Assembly: GCF_026626335.1 (NCBI RefSeq)
Contig: NZ_JAPNTZ010000004.1
Coordinates: 558,001-622,000, forward strand
Source of the DNA: Paractinoplanes pyxinae
GTDB lineage: Bacteria; Actinomycetota; Actinomycetes; Mycobacteriales; Micromonosporaceae
DNA length: 64,000 nt
Reading direction: 5' to 3'
Below, one piece after another: positions 1 to 8,790 of the stretch (position 1 is the stretch's first letter; each line of letters begins with the position of its first letter). The position numbers were made by a program, and so were the translations under genes. Under the pieces are notes generated by a model. It saw only the letters and a program-made list of their open reading frames with translations. It was not told the origin of the DNA and made no database searches.

Positions 1-42
1 ATCGGGGTGTGACACTGGGCCGTCCGACGACAGGTAGAGGGT

Positions 43-576
43 GTGAACCGCGACGACGCCGCCGAGCAGCGCTTCCGCGCCCTGCACGCGGCCACCTACA
101 CCGATCTGCTGCGCTTCGTGAAGCGGCGGATCCCGGACGACGACGCCGACGACGTCGTGTCGGCCGCCTTCCTCATCGCGTGGCGGCGCCTCGGCGAACT
201 GCCCGGCGACGCGAGGCCCTGGCTGTTCGGCATCGCCCGCAACATCCTGGCCAACCAGGCCCGCTCCCGGCTGCGCCGCGGCGCCGTCGACGTCCGCATG
301 GTGGCCGACCTCAGCACCGTCGAGGCCGACCGGTCGCCCGGCGTCGAGACCCGCATCGACCTCGTACGCGCGTGGTGGCAGCTGAGCGCGGCCGACCGCG
401 AGGTGCTGGCGCTGGTCGCCTTCGACGGCCTCACCGACGTCCAGGCGGCGGCCGTGCTGGGCTGCCGCCGCGCCACGTTCCGCATGCGCCTCAACCGAGC
501 CCGGCACCGACTGCGCGCCGCTCTGGAGCCGGCCACCGAACCCACTTCCCCCCTGAAAACCTGGAGCGAAGCATGA
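43..576 (+). CDS. ECF-type RNA polymerase sigma factor
   Basis: Extracytoplasmic-function sigma factor (177 aa) that would direct core RNA polymerase to a small regulon. Region 2 spans about residues 10-75, including the DDADDVVSAAFLIAWRR helix and the RPWLFGIARN segment. Region 4 spans about 110-160, with an SAADREVLALVAF helix followed by an HTH. There is no extra C-terminal domain, so it is the minimal ECF form. The GTG start lies just inside the window and its promoter is barely visible. The stop overlaps the next ATG as ATGA, so it is translationally coupled to a membrane protein that is probably its anti-sigma factor. Family assignment is firm; the signal and target genes are unknown. 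Confidence 0.93.
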   Translation: MNRDDAAEQRFRALHAATYTDLLRFVKRRIPDDDADDVVSAAFLIAWRRLGELPGDARPWLFGIARNILANQARSRLRRGAVDVRMVADLSTVEADRSPGVETRIDLVRAWWQLSAADREVLALVAFDGLTDVQAAAVLGCRRATFRMRLNRARHRLRAALEPATEPTSPLKTWSEA

Positions 577-1487
577 GCAGGCCGAGCCTGAACGAGCTGG
601 ACCAATTGGCCGCCCTCGACCCGATGCGCGACTTCGAACCCACCCCGGAGCGCCGCGCCCGAGCCACCGCCGCCCTCGACGAGACAATGCGTCTTGTCCC
701 GACGTCGCACGTCGAGCGGCGAAAGATAGCCTCCGCCGGCCTCCGCGAGAGGATGCGTCTCGTCTTCGCGGCCCGTCCCGCCGGTCTTCGCGAGACGGCC
801 CGTCCCGCCGGTCCTCGCGAGACGGCACGGTTCGTCTCGGGTTCGGCGCGCCGGCCGGTCGGACGGCGGCTGGTGTTCAGCGGCGCGGCACTGGCTGTTG
901 CGGCGACGGTCGCGGTGGCTGCCGTGCAGTTCGTGCCGGGCGAGGACGGCAACCGGGCGTACGCCTGGACGGCCACCCCGAAGGCCGTGCCCGACGCCGA
1001 CGCCCTGGCCCAGGCGAGGCAGTGCGCGGCCGGCTGGAGCGACGGGCGGCCCGCGCCGACCGCGGCTGACATCGTGCTCTCCGAGCGGCGCGGCACCGCG
1101 ACCTTGCTGCTGGTGAAGAACGGCGCGGAACTGACCAGCTGTTTCGTGCTCGACCCGGCCCAGGGTCCGGCCGGCGGCGACCTGCTCGACACGTCGGCCG
1201 AGCCTCCGGCCGCCGGTCGGGTGCTCAATGACTCGATGGGCGCGACCGAGGGCAGCCAGGGGTGGTACTCCAGCCTCATCGGGCGGGCCGGGGCCGGCGT
1301 CGAGAAGGTCGAGATCGAGCTGCCGGACGGCACGAAGGTGCGCGCGAGCCTGAAGAACGGCTGGTGGGCGGCTTGGTGGCCGGGAGCCGAGGGAGGTAAG
1401 GCCGACGGCGTCAAGATCGTCGTGGACGCCGACGGCAAGACCCGCAGCTTCAAGCCGTCCGAAATCTTCGCGACCCAGCACCCCTGA
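573..1487 (+). CDS. Single-pass membrane protein, probable anti-sigma partner
   Basis: A 304-aa protein coupled to the ECF sigma gene by an ATGA overlap. Residues 1-100 are a charged, probably cytoplasmic segment. One hydrophobic helix lies at about 101-121, and the rest (122-304) would be extracytoplasmic. Residues 66-84 carry a 9-aa tandem repeat (ARPAGLRET then ARPAGPRET) encoded by a 27-bp duplication. This layout and position are typical of actinobacterial anti-sigma or sigma-linked membrane proteins (often annotated as CU044_5270-like). I see no ZAS zinc motif (HxxxCxxC), so the anti-sigma role is inferred from context alone. Confidence 0.75.
   Translation: MSRPSLNELDQLAALDPMRDFEPTPERRARATAALDETMRLVPTSHVERRKIASAGLRERMRLVFAARPAGLRETARPAGPRETARFVSGSARRPVGRRLVFSGAALAVAATVAVAAVQFVPGEDGNRAYAWTATPKAVPDADALAQARQCAAGWSDGRPAPTAADIVLSERRGTATLLLVKNGAELTSCFVLDPAQGPAGGDLLDTSAEPPAAGRVLNDSMGATEGSQGWYSSLIGRAGAGVEKVEIELPDGTKVRASLKNGWWAAWWPGAEGGKADGVKIVVDADGKTRSFKPSEIFATQHP
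769..822 (+). repeat. 27-bp tandem duplication inside the anti-sigma-like gene
   Basis: Two adjacent 27-nt units (769-795 and 796-822) differ at one position (cttcg versus cctcg). They encode ARPAGLRET and ARPAGPRET. A more degenerate relative (SAGLRERMRL) precedes them. They lie in the cytoplasmic juxtamembrane segment. Confidence 0.85.
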
Positions 1488-1538
1488 CCGGACCCGCGAC
1501 GCGGCTCACCGGCCGGCGCAGACCAGCGCGCTGCCCAT

Positions 1539-1648
1539 CGGCGCGGCCTTGCTCAGCGGCGTGGGTCGCGGCGCGGCTCTGGTCAGCGGCGCGGCTCAGA
1601 TCGGCGTCGCGGCGAGGCCATCGGCGCGGCTCTGGTCAGCGGCGCGGC
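1539..1648. repeat. Degenerate direct repeats in the sigma operon-pepA gap
   Basis: The 198-nt gap between the two convergent genes contains an exact 27-nt direct repeat at 1569-1595 and 1622-1648. It begins CGGCGCGGCTCTGG and ends TCAGCGGCGCGGC. A third, diverged copy lies at 1539-1565. No ORF with coding character uses them. They may be an intergenic repeat family or part of a structured terminator region; function unknown. Confidence 0.7.
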
Positions 1649-1685
1649 ACCTATCAAAGCCGCGGCTCGAAGAGTGCGGCGCGTG

Positions 1686-3029
1686 TCAGGTCAGCAGGGC
1701 GAGCAGCGTGCGGGCGCCGAAGCCGGTGGCGCCGTCGATGGAGGCGTTGCCGGACCAGGCGGGGCCGGTCATGTCGCAGTGGACCCAAGGGACGGTGCGG
1801 GGGACGAACTCGCCCAGGAACAGGGCGGCTGTGATCGCCCGGCCGGAATCGTGCAGGGGGTGGTTGCGTACGCCGGAAGCGGTCCTGACCTGGTTCAGGT
1901 AGCGCTCGTCGTAGGGCAGGCGCCACAGGGGCTCGCCGGAGCGGGCGCCCGCGGCCAGCAGGCGGGTGGCGGCCTCGTCGTCGCGGGCCAGGACGGCGGC
2001 TATCTCGGGGCCCAGCGCGATCTCGGCCTGGTAGGTCAGGGTGGCCAGGTCGATCAGCAGGCCCGGCTCGGAATCGGCGGCCAGGGCCAGGGCGTCGGCC
2101 AGGATGACGCGGCCCTCGAAGTCGGTGTCCAGGATCTGGATCTCGGTGCCGTTCCAGGCGGTGACCACGTCGCCGGGGCGGGCGGCGCCGGGACCGGGCA
2201 GATTCTCGGCGAAGGGCAGCACCGCGCGTACGGGCACCGTGCAGCCCGCGCGGCGCAGGCCGGCCATCACCGCCAGCACCGTGGCCGCGCCGGCCACGTC
2301 CAGCCGCATGCTCTGCATCGCCGCGGGCGACTTGAGCGACAGGCCGCCGCTGTCGAAGGTGATCCCCTTGCCCACCAGCGCGACCTCCGGACCACCAGCT
2401 TCCGGCAGGTGGTCCAACGTGACCAGGTACGGGCCGTCCGAGGACCCGCCGCCGATCGCCGCGAGCGCGCCGAAGCCCTGCGCCCGCACCTCGTCCGGCC
2501 CGAGCACCGTGCAACTCAGTCCCGCGTTGTCCGCGATCCGGGTGGCCCAGGCGGCCGCCGCGCTCGGGGTGAGCAGGTTGGCCGGCGCGCTCACCAGCAG
2601 GCGGGCCAACCGGGCGACGTCCGCCGCCAACTGACCGCGTACGGCGGAAGGCAGTTGACTTTCGTCGACGAGCAGGGTGACCTCGTTGCCGGGCGGGGCG
2701 GCGGTGATCAGCCCGTCGATGATCGGCTCGATCAGCGCGGGCGGCGCCGAGACCGCGACCGGACCGCCGCTCAGCCGAGCCCCGGCGGCAATGGCGACCC
2801 GGCGGGCCGTCTCGACGGTCGGGGCGTCGCCCAGTTCGACCAGAAGCGTGTCGCCGTCCACCGCTGTGCCGTCGGCCACCGACCAGCCGCTCACGGGCGC
2901 CGAGGGGACGAACTCGATGCGGCGGTCCGCTTTTCCGGCATCGACAATCACCGGTCCCGTTCCGGTCACCACGGCGTCGGCGGCGGCCGCGATCTCGGCC
3001 GCCCGGTCCCGCTTGTCGCTGCTGGTCAC
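1686..3029 (-). CDS. pepA: Leucyl aminopeptidase family (M17) protein
   Basis: Di-metal cytosolic aminopeptidase (447 aa) removing N-terminal residues from peptides. The C-terminal catalytic domain has the M17 signature: K221 and D226 in GKGITFDSGG, K233, D244, and the D303/E305/R307 set in DTDFEGRVILADAL. The N-terminal domain is weakly conserved, as usual. I chose the GTG at 3029 because GGGAGG lies just upstream and the frame upstream of it is low-complexity (Gly/Arg/Ala). It is divergent from hyuA across 173 bp. Peptide turnover could supply 5-oxoproline or cyclic dipeptide-type substrates to the neighbour, but that link is speculative. Confidence 0.93.
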   Translation of the reverse strand: MTSSDKRDRAAEIAAAADAVVTGTGPVIVDAGKADRRIEFVPSAPVSGWSVADGTAVDGDTLLVELGDAPTVETARRVAIAAGARLSGGPVAVSAPPALIEPIIDGLITAAPPGNEVTLLVDESQLPSAVRGQLAADVARLARLLVSAPANLLTPSAAAAWATRIADNAGLSCTVLGPDEVRAQGFGALAAIGGGSSDGPYLVTLDHLPEAGGPEVALVGKGITFDSGGLSLKSPAAMQSMRLDVAGAATVLAVMAGLRRAGCTVPVRAVLPFAENLPGPGAARPGDVVTAWNGTEIQILDTDFEGRVILADALALAADSEPGLLIDLATLTYQAEIALGPEIAAVLARDDEAATRLLAAGARSGEPLWRLPYDERYLNQVRTASGVRNHPLHDSGRAITAALFLGEFVPRTVPWVHCDMTGPAWSGNASIDGATGFGARTLLALLT

Positions 3030-3202
3030 AGAGCCTCCCAGGGGGTCACCGGTGTCCGGCCATCCTCCCGGAGGCGCCGGGAAGCCGATCGTGCGCGCCG
3101 CACCTGCGGCCGCCCGGGCGCTATGCCGTCCGCACACTCCCCGCCCACCGCCGCCCCCTAACTTGCGCCTTACCTGACCGGCCTGCACGCGAGGGAGATC
3201 AC

Positions 3203-5257
3203 ATGGGGCGGTATCGAGTCGCGATGGACATCGGTGGCACGTTCACCGATGTCGTGACGTACGACCAGCGGAGCGGGGCGTTCGCGGCGACCAAGGCCTC
3301 GACCACGCCCGGCGATCTCAGCGAGGGCGTGCTGGCCGGCCTGGACGCGGTGGTCGACGAGCCGGCCGGCATCGACTTCCTCGTGCACGGCACCACGCAG
3401 GGGCTCAACGCTTTCCTCGAGCGTCGCGGCGTGCCTGTGCTGCTGCTGGGCACGGCCGGGCTCGAGGACACGTACCACATCGCCCGCGGACCCCGGACCC
3501 GGCTGTACGACCTGCACTACCGCAAGCCGACGCCGCTGGTGCCCCGGCGCGACGTGCTCGGCATCGGCGGCCGGATCGCCGCCGACGGCTCCGAGCTCAC
3601 GCCGCTCGACGAGGACGCCGTACGCGCCGCCGCTCGCACGGCCCGCGCCGGCGGACACGGCGCGATCGCGGTGGCCTTCCTGTTCAGCTACAAGAACCCG
3701 GCCCACGAGCTGCGGGCCCGCGAGATCCTGCAGGAGGAGCTGGGCGACGACGTCACGGTGTCGGTCTCGCACGAGGCGGCCAAGGAGTGGCGCGAGTACG
3801 AGCGCACCTCGTCAGCTGTCGTCGAGGCGTACACCGGGCCGATCGTCCGCAATTATCTGCTCGACCTGGAGGGCCGCCTCGACGACCGGGGGCTGCGCGT
3901 GCCGCTGCACGTCATGCAGTCGTCCGGCGGCATCCTGACCGCGGAGTCGGCCCGCCGCCGCCCGCTGCAGACGCTTCTGTCGGGCCCGGTCGGCGGCGCG
4001 ATCGCCTGCGCCGAGCTGTCCCGGCAGACCGGCCGCCCGCACCTGATCGGCGTCGACATGGGCGGCACCAGCTTCGACGTGTCGCTGATCGTCGACGGCG
4101 AGCCCGACGTGTCGGCCGAGGCCCAGCTCGAGGGTCTGCCGATGCTGATGAGCGTGGTCAACATCCACACCGTGGGGGCCGGCGGCGGCTCGGTGGCCTG
4201 GGCCGAGGCCGGCGGCCTGCGGGTGGGTCCGCGCTCGGCCGGCGCCCGGCCCGGTCCGGCCTGCTACAACCGCGGCGGGACGGAACCCACGGTGACCGAC
4301 GCCAACCTGGTGCTGGGCCGCATCGACCCGGACGGCTTCGCCGGTGGGCAGATGACGCTCGACGTCGGCGCGGCCGAGAAGGCGGTCGACGGGCTGGCCG
4401 AGGTGTTCGGCATGACCACCACGTCGATGGCCGAGGGCATCTGCGACGTCGCCAACTCCAAGATGGCGCAGGCGATCCGCACCATCACGGTGTCGCGGGG
4501 CATCGAGCCGCGCGACTCGGCCCTTGTGGCGTTCGGCGGGGCGGGCCCTATGCACGCGGTGTTCCTGGCTCGCGAGCTGGGCATCGCCGAGACCGTGGTG
4601 CCGCGGTTCCCGGGCGCGTTCTCGGCCTGGGGCATGCTGCAGACCCAGATCCGGCAGGACTACACCGAGCCGTACTTCTTCCTCGACCAGGACCTGGACC
4701 CGGCCGACATGGCCGCGCAGCTGGCCCGCCTGGAGAAGGACGGGCTGGACGGGCTCGGCCACGAGGGGGTGGCGGGGGACGCGCGGCACGCCTCGCACGC
4801 GGTCGACATCCGCTACGCGGCCCAGGAGTACACGCTGACCGTGCCGCTGACCGGCGCCGACGAGCCGCTGGGGGAGACGTTCCTGGCCGATGTGGCGCAG
4901 CGGTTCGCCGACCTGCACAAATCCCGGTACGGGCACGCCAACCTGGGGGCGCCGATCGAGTTCGTGGCTCTGCGCACCGCGGCCTTCGGTGATCTGGGCC
5001 GGCCGTCACCGCAGCAGTGGCCTCGCATGGAGAAATCGGACTTCGATCACGAGGTGCGGTCCGTGATCTTCGACGGTTCGCCGCAGCAGACCATCGTCGT
5101 ACGCCGGGACGACCTGTTCGTCGGCCACACCTTCGCCGGACCGGCCGTCGTCATCGAGGACACCGCGACCACCGTCGTGCCGCCCGGCTACACGGTGCGC
5201 GTCGACGAGATCGGCTCGCTGGTCATCCGCATCGTCAGTGAAGGGGACACCCTGTGA
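3203..5257 (+). CDS. hyuA: Hydantoinase/oxoprolinase subunit A
   Basis: ATP-dependent ring-opening enzyme subunit of the HyuA / 5-oxoprolinase / acetone-carboxylase family (684 aa). The actin-like ATPase fold is shown by the phosphate loops DIGGTFTDV (residues 9-17) and VDMGGTSFDV (about 284-293), with GGAGPMHA later. Length matches the usual 650-720 aa. The ATG start follows a GAGGGAG ribosome site. The stop overlaps hyuB as GTGA, so the two subunits are coupled. Substrate (N-methylhydantoin, hydantoin or 5-oxoproline) cannot be told from sequence. No separate amidohydrolase or racemase lies beside it. Confidence 0.95.
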   Translation: MGRYRVAMDIGGTFTDVVTYDQRSGAFAATKASTTPGDLSEGVLAGLDAVVDEPAGIDFLVHGTTQGLNAFLERRGVPVLLLGTAGLEDTYHIARGPRTRLYDLHYRKPTPLVPRRDVLGIGGRIAADGSELTPLDEDAVRAAARTARAGGHGAIAVAFLFSYKNPAHELRAREILQEELGDDVTVSVSHEAAKEWREYERTSSAVVEAYTGPIVRNYLLDLEGRLDDRGLRVPLHVMQSSGGILTAESARRRPLQTLLSGPVGGAIACAELSRQTGRPHLIGVDMGGTSFDVSLIVDGEPDVSAEAQLEGLPMLMSVVNIHTVGAGGGSVAWAEAGGLRVGPRSAGARPGPACYNRGGTEPTVTDANLVLGRIDPDGFAGGQMTLDVGAAEKAVDGLAEVFGMTTTSMAEGICDVANSKMAQAIRTITVSRGIEPRDSALVAFGGAGPMHAVFLARELGIAETVVPRFPGAFSAWGMLQTQIRQDYTEPYFFLDQDLDPADMAAQLARLEKDGLDGLGHEGVAGDARHASHAVDIRYAAQEYTLTVPLTGADEPLGETFLADVAQRFADLHKSRYGHANLGAPIEFVALRTAAFGDLGRPSPQQWPRMEKSDFDHEVRSVIFDGSPQQTIVVRRDDLFVGHTFAGPAVVIEDTATTVVPPGYTVRVDEIGSLVIRIVSEGDTL

Positions 5258-6915
5258 TCGACCCGGTAACCGTCGAGATCATCCGCAACGCGCTCAACGC
5301 CGCTGCGGACGACATGAACGCCACGCTGATCCGCTCGGCCTACACCCCGATCATCTACGAGTGCGGCGACTGCGTGGTCGCCCTGCTCGACGCCGACCAC
5401 CAGGTGCTGGGCCAGTCGGCCGGCCTGCCGATCTTCCTGGGCAACCTGGAGACGTGCACGCTGGCCACCGAGGAGCGGTTCGGCCGTGAGGTGTGGCAGC
5501 CGGGCGACGTGTGGATCCTCAACGACAGCTACCTGGGCGGCACCCACCTCAACGACGTCACCATCTTCGGCCCGGTCTTCGTCGACGAGACGCTGGTCGG
5601 GTTCACCGCCTCGCGGGCGCACTGGATCGACGTGGGCTCGAAGGACCCGGGCGGCTCGATGGACTCGGTCAACATCTTCCAGGAAGGCCTGCGCCTCGGG
5701 CCGCAGAAGCTGGTCTCGGGCGGCGTCGAGGAGCGCTCGGTCACCGACACGATCGCGACGAACGTACGGTTCCCGTACCCGACCACCGGCGACATGCACG
5801 CGATGATGGCGTGCATCCAGATGGGCGAACGGCGACTGCAAGAGATCGTACGGCGTTTCGGGCTGAGCACTCTGGAGCAGGCGCGCGACGAGATCTTCCA
5901 CCAGACCGAACTGCTGGAGCGCGCGGTCATCGCGAAGATCCCGGACGGCGTCTACAGCGCCGAGGGTGTGCTCGACAACGACGGCGTCGACCTCGACACC
6001 CCGGTGCCGATCCGGCTGCGGATCACGGTGTCCGGCGAGGAGATCGACTTCGACGTGACCGAGTCGGCCGACCAGACGGTGGGCCCGGTCAACTGCGGCG
6101 TCTCGCAGGCCGTGTCGGCGCTCCGGGTCGGCTACAAGCTGCTGGTCAGCCCCGACCTGCCGGGCAACGGCGGCTCGTTCCGCTCGATGACCACCCAGGT
6201 GCGCGAGGGCTCGGTGCTCGGCGCGAGGTCGCCGGCCGCCTGCCAGTGGTACTTCTCGCACCTCGGCCTGCTGATCGACATGGTGGCCCGGGCGCTCGCC
6301 CCGGCCCTGCCCGACCAGGTGGCCGGGGCCAGCCACGGCGACTCCATGATCATCCTGTCCGCCGGCACCGACCCGCGGGTCAAGCGCGAGTTCGTCAGCC
6401 TCGAGGCCACCGTGGGCGGCTGGGGCGGCTGGAACGGCTCGGACGGTGAGAGCGCGCTGATCAACAACGTGAACGGGTCGCTCAAGGACATCCCGATCGA
6501 GGTGCACGAGACCCGCTACCCGTGGCGGATCAACGAGTACCGGATCCGGCCCGACTCCGGCGGCTCGGGCAAGTGGCGCGGCGGCAACGGCGTGATCCGC
6601 GAGTACGAGGCGCAGACCGACCTGACCGTGTCGCTGTGGTTCGAGCGCTCGCGGCAGCCGGCCTGGGGGTTGTTCGGCGGCGAGGACGCGGTCGGCCCCG
6701 AGGTGATCATCAATCCGGGCCGCGAGGACGAGCGGCGGATCCTGAAGATCAACGGGATGCCGCTGAAGAAGGGCGACGTGGTGCGCTGCGCGACCGGCGG
6801 CGGTGGCGGCTACGGCGACCCGACCGAGCGCGCGGCCGACGACGTGCGGGCCGACGTGCTCGACCGCAACATCACGGCCGAGGCGGCCCGCAACCGCTAC
6901 GGCATCGGCGCCTGA
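5254..6915 (+). CDS. hyuB: Hydantoinase/oxoprolinase subunit B
   Basis: Partner subunit (553 aa) of the ATP-dependent hydantoinase/oxoprolinase. Family features are the N-terminal DPVTVEIIRNAL, the LNDSYLGGTHLNDV metal-site segment and the C-terminal CATGGGGGYGDP. Length is typical for HyuB (500-600 aa). The start is a GTG overlapping the hyuA stop (GTGA). A perfect GC hairpin lies 18 bp after the stop and probably ends the transcript. No regulator or transporter is adjacent, so physiological role remains open. Confidence 0.95.
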   Translation: MIDPVTVEIIRNALNAAADDMNATLIRSAYTPIIYECGDCVVALLDADHQVLGQSAGLPIFLGNLETCTLATEERFGREVWQPGDVWILNDSYLGGTHLNDVTIFGPVFVDETLVGFTASRAHWIDVGSKDPGGSMDSVNIFQEGLRLGPQKLVSGGVEERSVTDTIATNVRFPYPTTGDMHAMMACIQMGERRLQEIVRRFGLSTLEQARDEIFHQTELLERAVIAKIPDGVYSAEGVLDNDGVDLDTPVPIRLRITVSGEEIDFDVTESADQTVGPVNCGVSQAVSALRVGYKLLVSPDLPGNGGSFRSMTTQVREGSVLGARSPAACQWYFSHLGLLIDMVARALAPALPDQVAGASHGDSMIILSAGTDPRVKREFVSLEATVGGWGGWNGSDGESALINNVNGSLKDIPIEVHETRYPWRINEYRIRPDSGGSGKWRGGNGVIREYEAQTDLTVSLWFERSRQPAWGLFGGEDAVGPEVIINPGREDERRILKINGMPLKKGDVVRCATGGGGGYGDPTERAADDVRADVLDRNITAEAARNRYGIGA

Positions 6916-6933
6916 GGCGGTTCGGTGAAAGCT

Positions 6934-6961
6934 GGGCCCGGGGCAGCGTCGCCCCGGGCCC
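6934..6961. terminator. Perfect 11-bp stem hairpin after hyuAB
   Basis: GGGCCCGGGGC at 6934-6944 pairs exactly with GCCCCGGGCCC at 6951-6961 around a 6-nt loop. There is no U tract, as is common for actinobacterial terminators. It sits between convergent genes and could serve both. Confidence 0.8.
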
Positions 6962-6970
6962 GGCCGCCAT

Positions 6971-7777
6971 TTACTGAATTCTGATGCTGCTGACCCGCTC
7001 GAACCAGATGCCCATGTTCGGAACCTGCTGATGCAGACCGAGATTGATCGTGAACTTGCCGGCGCCGTCGTCGCAATTCTCCCAGTCGTACACGGTCAAC
7101 CTTTTGCCTGTGCCGGCGGCGTTGTCCGCGAAACTGGTCGCTGAATTGTTCACAGTGGTTCCGTTGTTGAACGTGCTGCCCGACAGATTCCAGCAGGTGC
7201 CGGTGGGCCAGTTATTGACATTCGTCTGCCATTTGCCGTGTTCCCAGCCCACCCAGTCGTACAGGCAGAGGATTCCGCTCAAGCAGTCGAGGTCGACCGC
7301 GGCCTGGGCCGTGCCCGCATCCAGCGAGCCGGTCAAGCCCGTCTTGAACTTCATGCTGCGGACCTCGTGGTACCAGCCGATGTCGTTCAGATTGAGCGCC
7401 CGGTAGTGACCGGAGTCGAGTTCCGTCTCGTTCCACTGCTCGGTGTTGGAGCCGGTGCAATTGGAATTCGAGTACAGAACGATGTTGTTGATCGAGTCGT
7501 CGCTGTTGGTGTTGTTGATGAGGCTCGCCGACGTCCCGGCGACGACATCGCCGTCGGTGTACCGGCTGCCGTTCAGATTCACGCACTTGTCCTCGAGGAT
7601 GCCGTCGTTCTCGATCTGCCAACGACCACCCCCCTGGTCGACCCAGTGGTAGAGACAGAAGAAGTTGTTCGGGCAGGCCGTTGCGGCCTGGGCCGGATTG
7701 GCGCCGGATACGGTGCCCAGCAACACCAGGGCAACGACGGCAAGAGCGCTGAAAATTTGCCTGAATCGGTGCGGCAT
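6971..7777 (-). CDS. Secreted protein with two peptidase-inhibitor I36-like domains
   Basis: Secreted protein (268 aa) with a Sec signal peptide: basic MPHRFRQ, a hydrophobic core, and AQA cleavage near residue 31. Two tandem domains follow, about 35-145 and 165-267. Each begins with a CxxxxxxCLYxW-type segment (CPNNFFCLYHW and CLSGILCLYDW) like the SMI/I36 protease inhibitors of Streptomyces. The usual single-domain protein is about half this length. The ATG at 7777 follows GAGGGCGG. The gene is visibly poorer in G+C than its neighbours (for example 30 of 60 bases in 7441-7500) and Asn-rich, suggesting relaxed codon selection or transfer. Inhibitory activity is inferred from family only. Confidence 0.85.
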   Translation of the reverse strand: MPHRFRQIFSALAVVALVLLGTVSGANPAQAATACPNNFFCLYHWVDQGGGRWQIENDGILEDKCVNLNGSRYTDGDVVAGTSASLINNTNSDDSINNIVLYSNSNCTGSNTEQWNETELDSGHYRALNLNDIGWYHEVRSMKFKTGLTGSLDAGTAQAAVDLDCLSGILCLYDWVGWEHGKWQTNVNNWPTGTCWNLSGSTFNNGTTVNNSATSFADNAAGTGKRLTVYDWENCDDGAGKFTINLGLHQQVPNMGIWFERVSSIRIQ

Positions 7778-7900
7778 TCCGCCCTCGTTTCGGTAGCAGC
7801 ACAAGATCAGGGATCCCGCGATCACGCTAATCGATGATCCACGATGGAGCAATGATCGTGCGCCGAACCGGCGAACAGGCATTTACGGTGATCTCCGCCT

Positions 7901-8716
7901 TTACTCCGCAGGGGTTCCGAAGGCGCGGAGCGACACCTCCTGCCACTCGCGCCAGGTCTGCAAGCGGGACTCGTAGATGGCTTCGACCTCGGGCAAGACG
8001 TCGCCCAGGATGAGGCGGCGGGGCGGGTTCGGGTGGTCGACGAGAGTGAGGATCGCGGGGACAGTGGCGTCGGGGTCGCCGATGCGGAACTCCGGCGATT
8101 TCGTCGCGCGCGTGCCGTCGTACGCGGGAAGCTCTTGACTTGATTTGAGGCCCCGCGCGGCGAAATCGGTGGCGAACGGGCCGGGCTCGACGCAGGTGAC
8201 GCGGATGCCGAAGTCCTCGACCTCTTGCGCCAGCGCCTCGGTCAGGCCCTCGACCGCCCACTTCGAGGCGTGGTAGGCGCCGAAGCCGGGGTACGCGCGG
8301 ACGCCGCCCTCGCTGGTCACCTGCAGCAGATGCCCGGCGCCCTGGCGGCGCAGGACCGGCAGCACGGCTTGGGTGACCCAGACGGCGCCGAAGAAGTTGG
8401 TCTCGAGCTGCTCGCGCAGCTCACGCTCGGTCACCTCCTCGACCATGCCGACGTGGCCGTAGCCGGCGTTGTTGACCACGACGTCGAGGCGGCCGAAGCG
8501 TTGCGCCGCGCGCTCGACCGCCTCGAACACGGCCTCGCGGTCGGTGACGTCCAGCTCGAGCGGCAGCACCGTCTCGGGGAAGCGCTCGACCAGGTCGTCC
8601 AGCTTCTTGGTGGTACGGGCGGTGGCGACCACGCGGTCGCCGCGCTTCAGAGCGGCCTCGGCCCACAGGCGCCCGAAGCCGCTCGACGAACCGGTGACGA
8701 ACCAGATTTTGCTCAT
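7901..8716 (-). CDS. Short-chain dehydrogenase/reductase (classical SDR)
   Basis: NAD(P)-dependent oxidoreductase (271 aa). The nucleotide-binding TGSSSGFG is at residues 8-15, NNAG at 82-85, catalytic Ser near 135, and Tyr148/Lys152 in YHASK. It belongs to the group usually annotated as oxidoreductase/retinol dehydrogenase-like. I start it at the ATG at 8716, because the ORF upstream lacks SDR character. It is divergent from a LysR regulator over 71 bp, so it is the likely target. Substrate unknown. Confidence 0.92.
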   Translation of the reverse strand: MSKIWFVTGSSSGFGRLWAEAALKRGDRVVATARTTKKLDDLVERFPETVLPLELDVTDREAVFEAVERAAQRFGRLDVVVNNAGYGHVGMVEEVTERELREQLETNFFGAVWVTQAVLPVLRRQGAGHLLQVTSEGGVRAYPGFGAYHASKWAVEGLTEALAQEVEDFGIRVTCVEPGPFATDFAARGLKSSQELPAYDGTRATKSPEFRIGDPDATVPAILTLVDHPNPPRRLILGDVLPEVEAIYESRLQTWREWQEVSLRAFGTPAE

Positions 8717-8790
8717 GCCATCGAGTCTGGCCGCGATCCCGGTATGCCACCAGCGAATGATCGTAAAGTCAGGTATTCCTTGATGGCATG
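8714..8790. promoter_or_regulatory. Divergent SDR/LysR promoter with 9-bp inverted repeat
   Basis: CATGCCATC (8714-8722) and GATGGCATG (8782-8790) form a perfect inverted repeat. Each arm contains one start codon of the divergent pair. Another ATGCCA lies at 8744. This could be an operator for the LysR protein, though part of the symmetry comes from the shared start-codon context. Confidence 0.4.

Noticed and set aside
3030..3188. N-terminal extension of the M17 aminopeptidase to 3188
   Set aside because: The extension is low-complexity, and GTG 3029 has GGGAGG just upstream.
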